Below, piece after piece: positions 7,292 through 14,844 of a DNA stretch of 26,246 nt. Below the pieces are notes generated by a model. That model was not told where the DNA came from, made no database searches, and saw nothing but the letters and a program-made list of their open reading frames with translations. Numbering within the stretch: position 1 is the stretch's first letter; each line of letters starts with the position of its first letter. The translations under genes and the position numbers were made by a program. The DNA comes from an uncultured Blautia sp. (GTDB lineage Bacteria > Bacillota > Clostridia > Lachnospirales > Lachnospiraceae). Location of the stretch: contig CAKRYE010000027.1 in the NCBI GenBank assembly GCA_934426285.1, forward strand, positions 1-26,246. The letters run 5' to 3'.

Positions 7292-9175
7292 TTATGACAG
7301 CTCCAGTTTACCTGTATATAATTGATAGTAGGTGCCGCGCTGGCGGATCAGGTCTTCGTGGTCACCGCGCTCTATGATCTTGCCGTGGTCCAGTACAATG
7401 ATGGCATTACTGTTGCGGATGGTGGAAAGTCTGTGGGCAATGACGAATACGGTTCTGCCCTTCATCAGGTTATCCATACCTTTCTGCACGATACTTTCTG
7501 TACGGGTATCGATACTTGAAGTTGCTTCATCCAGAATCAGTACCGGCGGGTTGGCTACTGCTGCCCTGGCAATGGAGAGGAGCTGTCTCTGTCCCTGGGA
7601 CAGTTCTTCGCCGTCTCCGCTTAACATGGTATCATAACCCTTTGGAAGCATTTTGATGAACTGGTCTGCGTGGGCCAGTCTTGCTGCCTCATATACTTCC
7701 TCATCTGTGGCATCCAGCTTTCCGTAGCGGATATTTTCCCGGATGGTTCCTGTGAACAGGTGGGTATCCTGAAGTACGATTCCCAGTGAATGTCTCAGGT
7801 CATCCTTTTTGATCTTGGTGATATTGATTCCGTCATAGCGGATCTTACCTTCCTGGATATCGTAGAAACGGTTGATCAGGTTGGTGATAGTTGTTTTTCC
7901 TGCACCTGTAGAGCCTACAAAAGCCAGCTTCTGGCCGGGCTTTGCAAAGAGGCTGATATCCTGAAGGATTACTTTATCCGGGTTATAGCCGAAGGTTACA
8001 TCCTCGAAACGGACATCTCCTGTAAGTTCTGTATAGGTTACGGAGCCGTCTGCAGAATGAGGATGCTTCCATGCCCACATGCCGGTTCTTTCTTTGCATT
8101 CTGTAATATTTCCCTGCGCATCTTTTTTCGCATTGACAAGTTCTACATAACCTTCATCTTCTTCCGGCTTCTCATCGATCAGGTTGAAGATTCGTTCAGC
8201 ACCTGCCAGAGCCATGACAATGGCATTGAACTGCTGTGCCACCTGCATGAAGGGCTGGGTAAAGCTCTTTGTGAACTGCAGATAGGAAGCCATAACACCC
8301 AGAGTGATGCCGCCTACTCCTGCTACAGAGAGAAGTCCTCCCAGAACTGCTGTGAGCACGAACTGTAAGTTACCGATATTGCCGATCACAGGGCCCATCA
8401 TGTTGGCATATTTGTTGGCATTAGCGGAGCTTTCAAAGAGAGCTTCGTTCAGGCGGTCAAATTCCTGTTCGGATTTTGCTTCATGATTGAAAACCTTAAC
8501 TACTCTCTGGCCATTCATGCGCTCTTCCACAAATCCGGTCACATCTGCCAGAGATACCTGCTGTTTAATGAAATACTTACCGCTGTTTGCCCCGATCCTA
8601 CCGGTCACTGCCAGCATAATGAAGATAACCGCCACAGCCAGAATGGTCAGCAGGGGGCTGAGCATCAGCATGGAAATAAAGGTTACAATAATGGTAAACA
8701 GTGCCATCAGTCCCTGAGGAATTGCCTGACTGATCATCTGTCTCAGCGTATCTGTATCATTGGTGTAGAGACTCATGATGGAACCGTTGGTATTCTGGTC
8801 GAAGTAACGGATAGGCAGAGTCTGCATGTGTTCAAACATATCGTCACGTATGCGCTTGAGCACGCCCTGTCCGATGAATACCATCATTCTGCTGTAAATA
8901 AAGGTTGCGATCACACCTACTGCAAAGATGCAGCCCAGAACTGCCATAGCCTTGTACAGCTCTGCATAATTAGGGTCTGTCTGTCCAATCAGCGGGATAA
9001 TATAATCATCCAGCAGATATTTCAGGGACAGGGATACGGAAATGCTGGCTACTGCACTGAGAAAGATACAGACAAATACCAGTATCAGCCGCAGCTTATA
9101 GGTTTCGGTTATATATTTCAGAAGTCTTTTGGCAGTTTTGATGGTGTTCTGGTCTACTTTTTTCTTCTTATTCAT
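7292..9175 (-). CDS. Heterodimeric ABC multidrug exporter, subunit with canonical ATPase site
   Basis: 627 residues: six-helix transmembrane domain (about 25-325) fused to a nucleotide-binding domain. Walker A GSTGAGKTT (421-429), signature LSQGQ (525-529; Gly to Gln against LSGGQ), Walker B LILDE with the catalytic Glu550, and switch His581 (IAHR). An extra segment of about 40 residues (about 345-385) lies between the two domains. The start at 9175 is used instead of the longer frame at 9205 because AAAGGAGG lies 8 nt upstream; the ATG overlaps the stop of the preceding gene by 8 nt. The deviating signature would face the degenerate site of its partner, so the pair matches TM287/288- or BmrCD-type exporters. 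Substrate unknown; drugs, lipids or peptides are all possible. Confidence 0.93.
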   Translation of the reverse strand: MNKKKKVDQNTIKTAKRLLKYITETYKLRLILVFVCIFLSAVASISVSLSLKYLLDDYIIPLIGQTDPNYAELYKAMAVLGCIFAVGVIATFIYSRMMVFIGQGVLKRIRDDMFEHMQTLPIRYFDQNTNGSIMSLYTNDTDTLRQMISQAIPQGLMALFTIIVTFISMLMLSPLLTILAVAVIFIMLAVTGRIGANSGKYFIKQQVSLADVTGFVEERMNGQRVVKVFNHEAKSEQEFDRLNEALFESSANANKYANMMGPVIGNIGNLQFVLTAVLGGLLSVAGVGGITLGVMASYLQFTKSFTQPFMQVAQQFNAIVMALAGAERIFNLIDEKPEEDEGYVELVNAKKDAQGNITECKERTGMWAWKHPHSADGSVTYTELTGDVRFEDVTFGYNPDKVILQDISLFAKPGQKLAFVGSTGAGKTTITNLINRFYDIQEGKIRYDGINITKIKKDDLRHSLGIVLQDTHLFTGTIRENIRYGKLDATDEEVYEAARLAHADQFIKMLPKGYDTMLSGDGEELSQGQRQLLSIARAAVANPPVLILDEATSSIDTRTESIVQKGMDNLMKGRTVFVIAHRLSTIRNSNAIIVLDHGKIIERGDHEDLIRQRGTYYQLYTGKLELS

Positions 9176-10901
9176 CTTCTCCGCCTCCTTTGACCTGTGA
9201 TTCATATACTTCTCTGTAAATATCGTTTGTTTTCAGTAATTCTTCGGAGGTTCCTACTCCTACGACCTTACCGTCATCCAGTACAATAATCTGATCTGCG
9301 TCTTCAATAGAAGAAACTCTCTGCGCAATGATCAGCTTGGTAGTATCCGGGATTTCCTCGCGGAAAGCCTTACGGATCAGAGCATCTGTCCTGGTATCTA
9401 CCGCACTGGTGGAATCATCCAGGATCAGGATCTTTGGCTTCTTCAGCAGGGCTCTGGCAATACACAGACGCTGCTTCTGTCCGCCGGATACATTGTTTCC
9501 GCCCTGGACGATCATAGTGTTGTAGCCATCCAGAAATTCATTGACGAATCCGTCTGCCTGTGCCAGACGACAGACTCTCTGAACTTCTTCGTCACTGGCA
9601 TGTTCATCACCCCAACGGATGTTTTCATAAATACTGCCTGAGAAAAGTACGTTCTTCTGGAGAACCATGGATACCTGGTCACGAAGCGCTTCCAGATTGT
9701 ACTCTCGCACATCAACGCCTCCTACCTTTACACTTCCCCCTGTAACATCATAGAGTCTGGGGATCATCTGTACCAGGGTAGACTTGGCACTTCCGGTACC
9801 GCCGATGATTCCTACGGTCTGACCGGATTTAATATGAAGGTTAATGTCCTTCAGGGAAAGGTTGCCACCTTCTCCTCCGTAGCTGAAGTCTACATGGTCG
9901 AAGTCTATGGAGCCGTCTGCCACATTTTTCACTGCATCAGCCTGATCCTGCATTTCCGGAACCTCATCCAGCACTCCCGCAATTCGGTCTGTAGATGCCT
10001 CAGCGATCATGATCATAACAAATACGAAAGTTACCATCATCAGGGAGCCGATAATCTGCAGAGCATAGACGATCACACTGGTAAGCTCTCCTACTTCCAT
10101 GGTACCACCTACGATAGATCTGCCGCCGATGGCTACCAGGATCAGCACTACTGTATACATGGTAAACTGCATAACCGGGGAGTTCCATGCCACGATTTTC
10201 TCTGCTTTGGTGAAAAGATCATAGACATATCTGGAAATCCCATGGAATTTTTCAATCTCATAGTCCTCACGCACGAAAGCCTTTACCACACGGGATGCGT
10301 TTACGTTCTCCTGTACGGAATTGTTCAGCACATCGTACTCGTCAAATACCTTGATGAAATGTGGGTGGGCTGCTTTTGCAATAAAAATCAGGGTTCCACC
10401 CAGAAATGGTATGGCAATGAGGAAAAGGATCGATGCCGGTTTGCTGATAGTCAGTGTCATGATCCAGGACAGAATGATCATAAACGGTGCCCTGGCCAGC
10501 AAGCGGATACTCATCATATATGCCTGCTGCACATTGGTAATGTCAGTGGTCATTCTTGTAACCAGTCCTGAGGTGGAAAAATGGTCGATATTTTTGAAGG
10601 AAAAATCCTGTACCTTGTAGAAAATATCATGTCTCAGATTTTTGGCATAGCCTGCTGCTGCGTAAGCTGCCATATTTCCGGCCTGTACACCGAAAAACAG
10701 CGAAAGCATTGCCATCACAACCAGAATGATTCCTCTCTGTATGATGTAGCTCAGATTTCCCTGGGCGATGCCGACGTCAATGATCTTTGCCATCTCCAGG
10801 GGGATCAGGACTTCCATCAGAACCTCCAGGATTACCAGAAGCGGTGCCAGAATAGACTGCTTTTTGTATTCCCGGACGGAACGTAAAAGTTTTTTGTTCA
10901 T
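9168..10901 (-). CDS. Heterodimeric ABC multidrug exporter, subunit with degenerate ATPase site
   Basis: 577 residues: transmembrane domain (about 15-305) plus nucleotide-binding domain. Walker A GGTGSAKST (367-375), signature VSGGQ (471-475), Walker B LILD followed by Asp496 where the catalytic Glu should be, and Gln527 (IAQR) in place of the switch His. Both changes are those seen in the degenerate half of heterodimeric exporters, so this subunit binds but hydrolyses ATP poorly at its own site. It begins just after marR (23 nt between marR stop and ATG) with a GGAGG-type site and overlaps the next ABC gene by 8 nt, so three genes form one operon. Confidence 0.93.
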   Translation of the reverse strand: MNKKLLRSVREYKKQSILAPLLVILEVLMEVLIPLEMAKIIDVGIAQGNLSYIIQRGIILVVMAMLSLFFGVQAGNMAAYAAAGYAKNLRHDIFYKVQDFSFKNIDHFSTSGLVTRMTTDITNVQQAYMMSIRLLARAPFMIILSWIMTLTISKPASILFLIAIPFLGGTLIFIAKAAHPHFIKVFDEYDVLNNSVQENVNASRVVKAFVREDYEIEKFHGISRYVYDLFTKAEKIVAWNSPVMQFTMYTVVLILVAIGGRSIVGGTMEVGELTSVIVYALQIIGSLMMVTFVFVMIMIAEASTDRIAGVLDEVPEMQDQADAVKNVADGSIDFDHVDFSYGGEGGNLSLKDINLHIKSGQTVGIIGGTGSAKSTLVQMIPRLYDVTGGSVKVGGVDVREYNLEALRDQVSMVLQKNVLFSGSIYENIRWGDEHASDEEVQRVCRLAQADGFVNEFLDGYNTMIVQGGNNVSGGQKQRLCIARALLKKPKILILDDSTSAVDTRTDALIRKAFREEIPDTTKLIIAQRVSSIEDADQIIVLDDGKVVGVGTSEELLKTNDIYREVYESQVKGGGEDE

Positions 10902-10924
10902 GTTGTCCTCCTTACTGTCTCTGT

Positions 10925-11404
10925 TTATTTCAGGTCTCCCTGACGGTTCATTTCCCTGCGGTTCTCATACATCTGCCACAGAACCTGCTTGCAAAGCTCT
11001 ACATCCTCCGGCGCGATTCCACGGACCATCCTTGCTTCACATTTTTCAATATTAATAAGGATGGCCTGACGGATATCCTCTGCCTTCTTTGTAGGAACAA
11101 TGCGTTTCAGCCGGCCGTCCTGCCGGGAGCTCTCTCTGTAAATATACCCTTTTTTTTCCAGAAGCTGCAACATTCCCGTAGCTGTGGGCTTACGGACCTG
11201 AAATTCTTCCTCAATATCCTTCTGGTAAATCTCCCTGTGCAGGGTTTCCAGCAGGATGAACTTCAGCACATGCTTCTGCATGGCAGTCAGATCCACACCT
11301 TCCATAACCTCCTCCGGTGCTCCCCGGCGCATGGCATGGCACATAATATGGATCAGCCGGCCTACATGCATATGATTCAGCTTCTGTTTGGTTTCCTCGT
11401 CTAT
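10925..11404 (-). CDS. MarR-family repressor of the ABC exporter operon
   Basis: About 159 residues: N-terminal helices, winged helix-turn-helix at about 55-105 (QKDIEEEF...RKPTATGMLQLLEKKGYI, wing DGRLKRIVPT) and C-terminal dimerisation helices. The open frame reaches 11557, but a consensus promoter (11463-11491) lies inside that extension, so the longest start cannot be right. A ribosome binding site fully complementary to the 16S end (GGAGGTGATC, 11408-11417) lies 8 nt before an ATA codon (11402-11404). The first in-frame ATG is at 11371, 38 nt past the end of the GGAGG core. ATA is a rare initiator, so this start is provisional. The dyads over the promoter point to autorepression relieved by an exporter substrate. 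Confidence 0.85.
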   Translation of the reverse strand: MDEETKQKLNHMHVGRLIHIMCHAMRRGAPEEVMEGVDLTAMQKHVLKFILLETLHREIYQKDIEEEFQVRKPTATGMLQLLEKKGYIYRESSRQDGRLKRIVPTKKAEDIRQAILINIEKCEARMVRGIAPEDVELCKQVLWQMYENRREMNRQGDLK

Positions 11405-11430
11405 TTTGATCACCTCCGGGTATCTTCCAA

Positions 11431-11463
11431 TAGTTAGGTTGCTATCTATTAGTTGCCTAACTA
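11431..11463. promoter_or_regulatory. MarR-type operator dyads
   Basis: Two related sites about 19 bp apart: TAGTTGCCTAACTA (11450-11463, TAGTT/AACTA arms with a 4-nt centre) and TAGTTAGGTTGCTA (11431-11444, imperfect). Together they form a larger palindrome with TAGTTAGG...CCTAACTA outer arms. The first abuts and touches the -10 box; both cover the transcription start. Confidence 0.7.
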
Positions 11464-11491
11464 TTATATGGATTTGTTTTTTTAATGTCAA
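11463..11491 (-). promoter_or_regulatory. Consensus sigma-A promoter of the marR-ABC operon
   Basis: Minus strand: TTGACA (11486-11491), 17-nt A-rich spacer, TATAAT (11463-11468). Both hexamers match consensus exactly. The operator dyads start at the -10 box. Confidence 0.88.
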
Positions 11492-11551
11492 TACCAAGTT
11501 TTTATTTCTTTTCCGGATTATAAAAGATATCGTAAGAATGGCAGCTGTAAC

Positions 11552-11580
11552 TTGCAAGGCCTTTCAGAATATGTTAAGAT
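11552..11580 (+). promoter_or_regulatory. Likely promoter of the thrH-like gene
   Basis: TTGCAA (11552-11557), 17-nt spacer, TAAGAT (11575-11580), about 70 nt before the ATG; divergent from the marR promoter. Confidence 0.45.
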
Positions 11581-11651
11581 ATTTTCGTCAAATAAAGCGG
11601 TAAAGAATATTTACGAATAAATATGTCATTCACAAAGGAGGATTTATTGTT

Positions 11652-12254
11652 ATGTATATCACTTGTCTTGATGTAGAGGGCGTTCTGGTGCCTGAGATCT
11701 GGATCGCATTTGCAGAGGCCAGCGGCATCCCGGAGCTGAAGAAAACCACCCGCGATGAGCCGGATTATGATAAGCTGATGAACTGGAGACTTGGGATTCT
11801 GAAGGAGCATGGTCTTGGACTGAAAGAGATTCAGGAGGTTATCGCAAAGATCGATCCCCTTCCAGGTGCAAAGAAATTTCTGGATGAGCTTCGTTCCTTC
11901 TCTCAGGTAATCCTGATCAGCGATACTTTCACACAGTTTGCAGCACCCCTCATGGAGAAGCTTGGAAGACCGACTCTGTTCTGCAATACACTTGAAGTTG
12001 CAAACAACGGTGAGATCACAGGCTTTAAAATGAGAGTGGAACAGTCCAAGTTAACTACTGTAAAGGCACTGCAGTCTATCGGATTCGATACCATTGCAAG
12101 CGGTGATTCCTACAATGACCTGGGTATGATCCAGGCAAGCAAGGCCGGATTCCTGTTCCGCAGCACAGACAAGATCAAAGCAGACTATCCGGAAATCCCG
12201 GCATATGAGGAATATGATGAGCTGCTGGCAGCAATCAGAAACGCTATGAAATAG
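11652..12254 (+). CDS. thrH: ThrH-type phosphoserine phosphatase / homoserine phosphotransferase
   Basis: 200 residues, HAD superfamily. Motif I is DVEGVLVPE (7-15), with Glu9 where most HAD phosphatases have Asp, as in Pseudomonas ThrH; the following EIWIAFAE and TTRDEPDYD segments also match that family closely. Motif II LISDT (Ser90), motif IV GDSYND (151-156). ThrH dephosphorylates phosphoserine and can pass the phosphate to homoserine, linking serine and threonine biosynthesis. It is a single-gene unit: AAAGGAGG precedes the ATG by 10 nt, a promoter lies upstream, and a terminator follows within 10 nt. The in vivo substrate in this organism is not shown by the sequence. Confidence 0.88.
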   Translation: MYITCLDVEGVLVPEIWIAFAEASGIPELKKTTRDEPDYDKLMNWRLGILKEHGLGLKEIQEVIAKIDPLPGAKKFLDELRSFSQVILISDTFTQFAAPLMEKLGRPTLFCNTLEVANNGEITGFKMRVEQSKLTTVKALQSIGFDTIASGDSYNDLGMIQASKAGFLFRSTDKIKADYPEIPAYEEYDELLAAIRNAMK

Positions 12255-12260
12255 TCTTAT

Positions 12261-12306
12261 AAAAAACCACCATACAGGTCCAGCTGTTCCTGTATGATGG
12301 TTTTTT
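12261..12306. terminator. Bidirectional terminator between thrH-like gene and NUDIX gene
   Basis: AAAAAACCACCATACAGG (12261-12278) pairs with CCTGTATGATGGTTTTTT (12289-12306), with one central mismatch. A- and T-tracts on both sides serve the convergent genes. Confidence 0.88.
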
Positions 12307-12347
12307 ATTTTGTGATTCCATTACTGTTATTATTCTGTTATGCCATA

Positions 12348-12854
12348 TTATGACAGTTCAAACGCTCTCTTTATGCTGTCATAATGAAGGAATTTTCCCT
12401 CTGCTGCAAATGCTTTGATCTCATCAACAGTGGCAAACATATATCCGTCTGTCTCTTCTGTCTGCAGGTGCAGATCGCTTTCGTCAATGTCCATAATAAA
12501 GCGATACACATCCACAAAGTAGTTATCTCCCTCACCCGGATTCTCACGCTTATAGGTAAACAGATATCCACCATCTGCATTCCGCGCATCCAGTCCTGTT
12601 TCCTCTTTTACCTCACGAAGAACCGCTTCATAAGATTCCTCACCGGCCTGGGCTGCACCTCCGGATACTTCCCACCAGCCTGGTGCCCATGCCTTGGTCA
12701 TCACACGTTTGGTGATCAGGAATGTGCCATCTGGTCTGCCGATAACGCCCAGTACAGTTAAATGATACTCTCCGTCCTTCAGGCACCAGTCATTTCTTTT
12801 CATTGTGCGTCCTGTTGGTTTCTTATTTTCATCATAAATATCCCAGAATTCCAT
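12348..12854 (-). CDS. NUDIX hydrolase (isopentenyl-diphosphate isomerase-like subgroup)
   Basis: 168 residues. A complete Nudix box G-x5-E-x7-REVKEETGL runs from G66 to L88, binding metal and hydrolysing a nucleoside-diphosphate-type substrate. The N-terminal MEFWDIYDENKKPTGR and HLTVLGVIGRPDG segments match the IDI/YfcD-like group often found in Firmicutes; true isomerase activity is unlikely from this alone. Start supported by AGGGAG 10 nt upstream and a promoter at 12902-12930. Monocistronic, ending at the shared terminator. Substrate cannot be assigned. Confidence 0.9.
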   Translation of the reverse strand: MEFWDIYDENKKPTGRTMKRNDWCLKDGEYHLTVLGVIGRPDGTFLITKRVMTKAWAPGWWEVSGGAAQAGEESYEAVLREVKEETGLDARNADGGYLFTYKRENPGEGDNYFVDVYRFIMDIDESDLHLQTEETDGYMFATVDEIKAFAAEGKFLHYDSIKRAFELS

Positions 12855-12901
12855 TATTAATTATCTCCCTGTAAAATTACTGTCTGACTGTAGCTTTATA
12901 C

Positions 12902-12930
12902 ATAATAGCATCTTGCCGGTCTTATTGCAA
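12902..12930 (-). promoter_or_regulatory. Promoter of the NUDIX gene
   Basis: Minus strand: TTGCAA (12925-12930), 17-nt spacer, TATTAT (12902-12907), 48 nt before the ATG. Confidence 0.55.
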
Positions 12931-13002
12931 ATAGTTACTGTCCTGTTTATGGTATTCTTATCCGAAAAACAGGTTTTTCTCCACAAAATAAGTCTCTATA
13001 CG

Positions 13003-13031
13003 TTGAAATCTCCCCCATTTTTAAGTATAAT
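13003..13031 (+). promoter_or_regulatory. Promoter of pgi
   Basis: TTGAAA (13003-13008), 17-nt spacer, TATAAT (13026-13031); leader of about 108 nt to the pgi ATG. The 290-nt gap between the NUDIX gene and pgi holds only these two divergent promoters as far as I can see. Confidence 0.75.
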
Positions 13032-13145
13032 TGCACTAAAGCGGTTATTCTGTTACATCTTTCTGATCCCGGCTTCAACAGCATTGAGTCCGCTTCCGGA
13101 TAAATGTACCTGAAATCGCATCTATTCTAAAGGAGGAATATTATT

Positions 13146-14729
13146 ATGGCAACATGGAAAAATCTCGACACTCTTGCTTCTTACAGCAAACTTGCCGAAC
13201 TGAAAGGTCATGTAGATATCGCAGATGCCATGGCAGGCGAGAAAGGTGCTGAACGTGTAAAGAAATACAGCACACCAATGGCAGCCGGTTTAGCTTACAA
13301 CTATGCTGCAAAGCAGATTGATGAGACTGTTCTTGATGCACTTGCAAAGCTGGCAGACGAGGCTGAACTTATTGAGAAATTCCAGGAGTTATACAACGGC
13401 GCAGTGATCAACACCGGTGAGAAACGTATGGTACTTCACCACCTTGCACGTAAACAGCAGGGCGATGCTGTAGTGGTAGACGGCGTTGACAAACGTGAAT
13501 TCTACGTTGCACAGCAGAAGAAAGCTGCAGACTTCGCAAACAAGGTTCATGCAGGCGAGATCACCAATGAGAATGGTGAGAAATTCACATCTGTAGTTCA
13601 GATCGGTATCGGCGGAAGTGACTTAGGTCCACGCGCATTATATATTGCTCTTGAGAACTGGGCAAAAGCAAACAACACATTTAAAATGGAAGCAAAATTC
13701 ATCAGCAACGTAGATCCTGATGATGCAGCTGCTGTTCTTGCTTCTGTAGATCTTGCTCATTCTCTCTTCATCGTTGTATCCAAATCCGGTACAACCCTGG
13801 AAACTCTGACAAACGAAGCTTTCGTAAAGAACGCTCTGGTGAAAGCAGGATTAAACCCATCCAAACACATGCTTGCTGTAACAAGCGAGACTTCTCCTCT
13901 GGCAAAGAGCGAAGATTACCTGACAGCCATCTTCATGGATGACTATATCGGCGGACGTTACTCTTCTGTTTCCGGTGTAGGCGGAGCCATCCTTTCCCTG
14001 GCATTTGGTCCTGAAGTATTTGCACAGATCCTTGAGGGAGCTGCAGCAGAGGATACTCTTGCCACAAATAAGAACATTCTTGAGAACCCGGATATGCTGG
14101 ATGCACTGATCGGTGTTTATGAGAGAAATGTACAGGGATATCCTGCTACAGCAGTTCTCCCATATTCTCAGGCACTGAGCCGTTTCCCTGCACACTTACA
14201 GCAGTGCGATATGGAATCCAACGGTAAATCCGTTAACCGTTTCGGTGAGCCTGTAGACTATGTAACAGGACCTGTTATCTTCGGTGAGCCAGGTACTAAC
14301 GGACAGCATTCCTTCTATCAGTTATTACATCAGGGAACTGACATTGTTCCGCTTCAGTTCATCGGCTTCAAGAAGAGCCAGCTTGGTGTAGATGTTGATA
14401 TTGAGAACAGCACAAGCCAGCAGAAGCTCTGCGCAAACGTTGCAGCTCAGATCGTAGCTTTTGCATGTGGTAAAGAGGATGAGAACCTGAACAAGAACTT
14501 CAAGGGCGGACGTCCTTCCAGTATTATCATCGGTGAAGAACTTACACCTGCATCCCTTGGTGCACTTCTGGCTCACTTTGAGAACAAGATCATGTTCCAG
14601 GGCTTCCTCTGGAATCTGAACAGCTTCGACCAGGAGGGTGTACAGCTTGGTAAAGTCCTTGCAAAACGTGTACTTGCACACGACACTGACGGAGCACTTA
14701 AAGTTTACAGTGATCTGCTGGATATCTGA
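13146..14729 (+). CDS. pgi: Glucose-6-phosphate isomerase
   Basis: 527 residues; interconverts glucose-6-phosphate and fructose-6-phosphate in glycolysis. Visible family marks: GIGGSDLGPRA (154-164), SKSGTTLET (212-220) for phosphate binding, the catalytic Glu357 in MESNGKS, His388 in GTNGQHSFYQ, and Lys503 in the signature SFDQEGVQLGK (493-503). Start chosen from AAAGGAGG 9 nt before ATG. Codon use looks strongly biased (few rare codons), as expected of a highly expressed gene. Own promoter and terminator; not part of an operon. Confidence 0.97.
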   Translation: MATWKNLDTLASYSKLAELKGHVDIADAMAGEKGAERVKKYSTPMAAGLAYNYAAKQIDETVLDALAKLADEAELIEKFQELYNGAVINTGEKRMVLHHLARKQQGDAVVVDGVDKREFYVAQQKKAADFANKVHAGEITNENGEKFTSVVQIGIGGSDLGPRALYIALENWAKANNTFKMEAKFISNVDPDDAAAVLASVDLAHSLFIVVSKSGTTLETLTNEAFVKNALVKAGLNPSKHMLAVTSETSPLAKSEDYLTAIFMDDYIGGRYSSVSGVGGAILSLAFGPEVFAQILEGAAAEDTLATNKNILENPDMLDALIGVYERNVQGYPATAVLPYSQALSRFPAHLQQCDMESNGKSVNRFGEPVDYVTGPVIFGEPGTNGQHSFYQLLHQGTDIVPLQFIGFKKSQLGVDVDIENSTSQQKLCANVAAQIVAFACGKEDENLNKNFKGGRPSSIIIGEELTPASLGALLAHFENKIMFQGFLWNLNSFDQEGVQLGKVLAKRVLAHDTDGALKVYSDLLDI

Positions 14730-14758
14730 GAAATCCTGATCAGACCATAACAAAAAAC

Positions 14759-14796
14759 AAGCCACGTTCAACAGCTTTCTCTGTTGAATGTGGCTT
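14759..14796. terminator. Bidirectional terminator between pgi and the hybrid kinase
   Basis: AAGCCACGTTCAACAG (14759-14774) and CTGTTGAATGTGGCTT (14781-14796) form a 16-bp stem with a 6-nt loop, flanked by A-rich and T-rich tracts. Confidence 0.88.
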
Positions 14797-14844
14797 ATTT
14801 ATTTTCTCTGTCAGATTTCTATTTCTGACTTCTCTCAGTCACCT

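Noticed and set aside
7790..8368. Long plus-strand open frame opposite the ABC exporter gene
   Set aside because: Antisense shadow of a conserved gene; no ribosome binding site and no family-like motifs. The same holds for 8483-9193, 9834-10571, 15664-16551 and 16666-17595.
11405..11557. N-terminal extension of marR to the first ATG
   Set aside because: A consensus promoter and operators lie within it, so it cannot be part of the main transcript.
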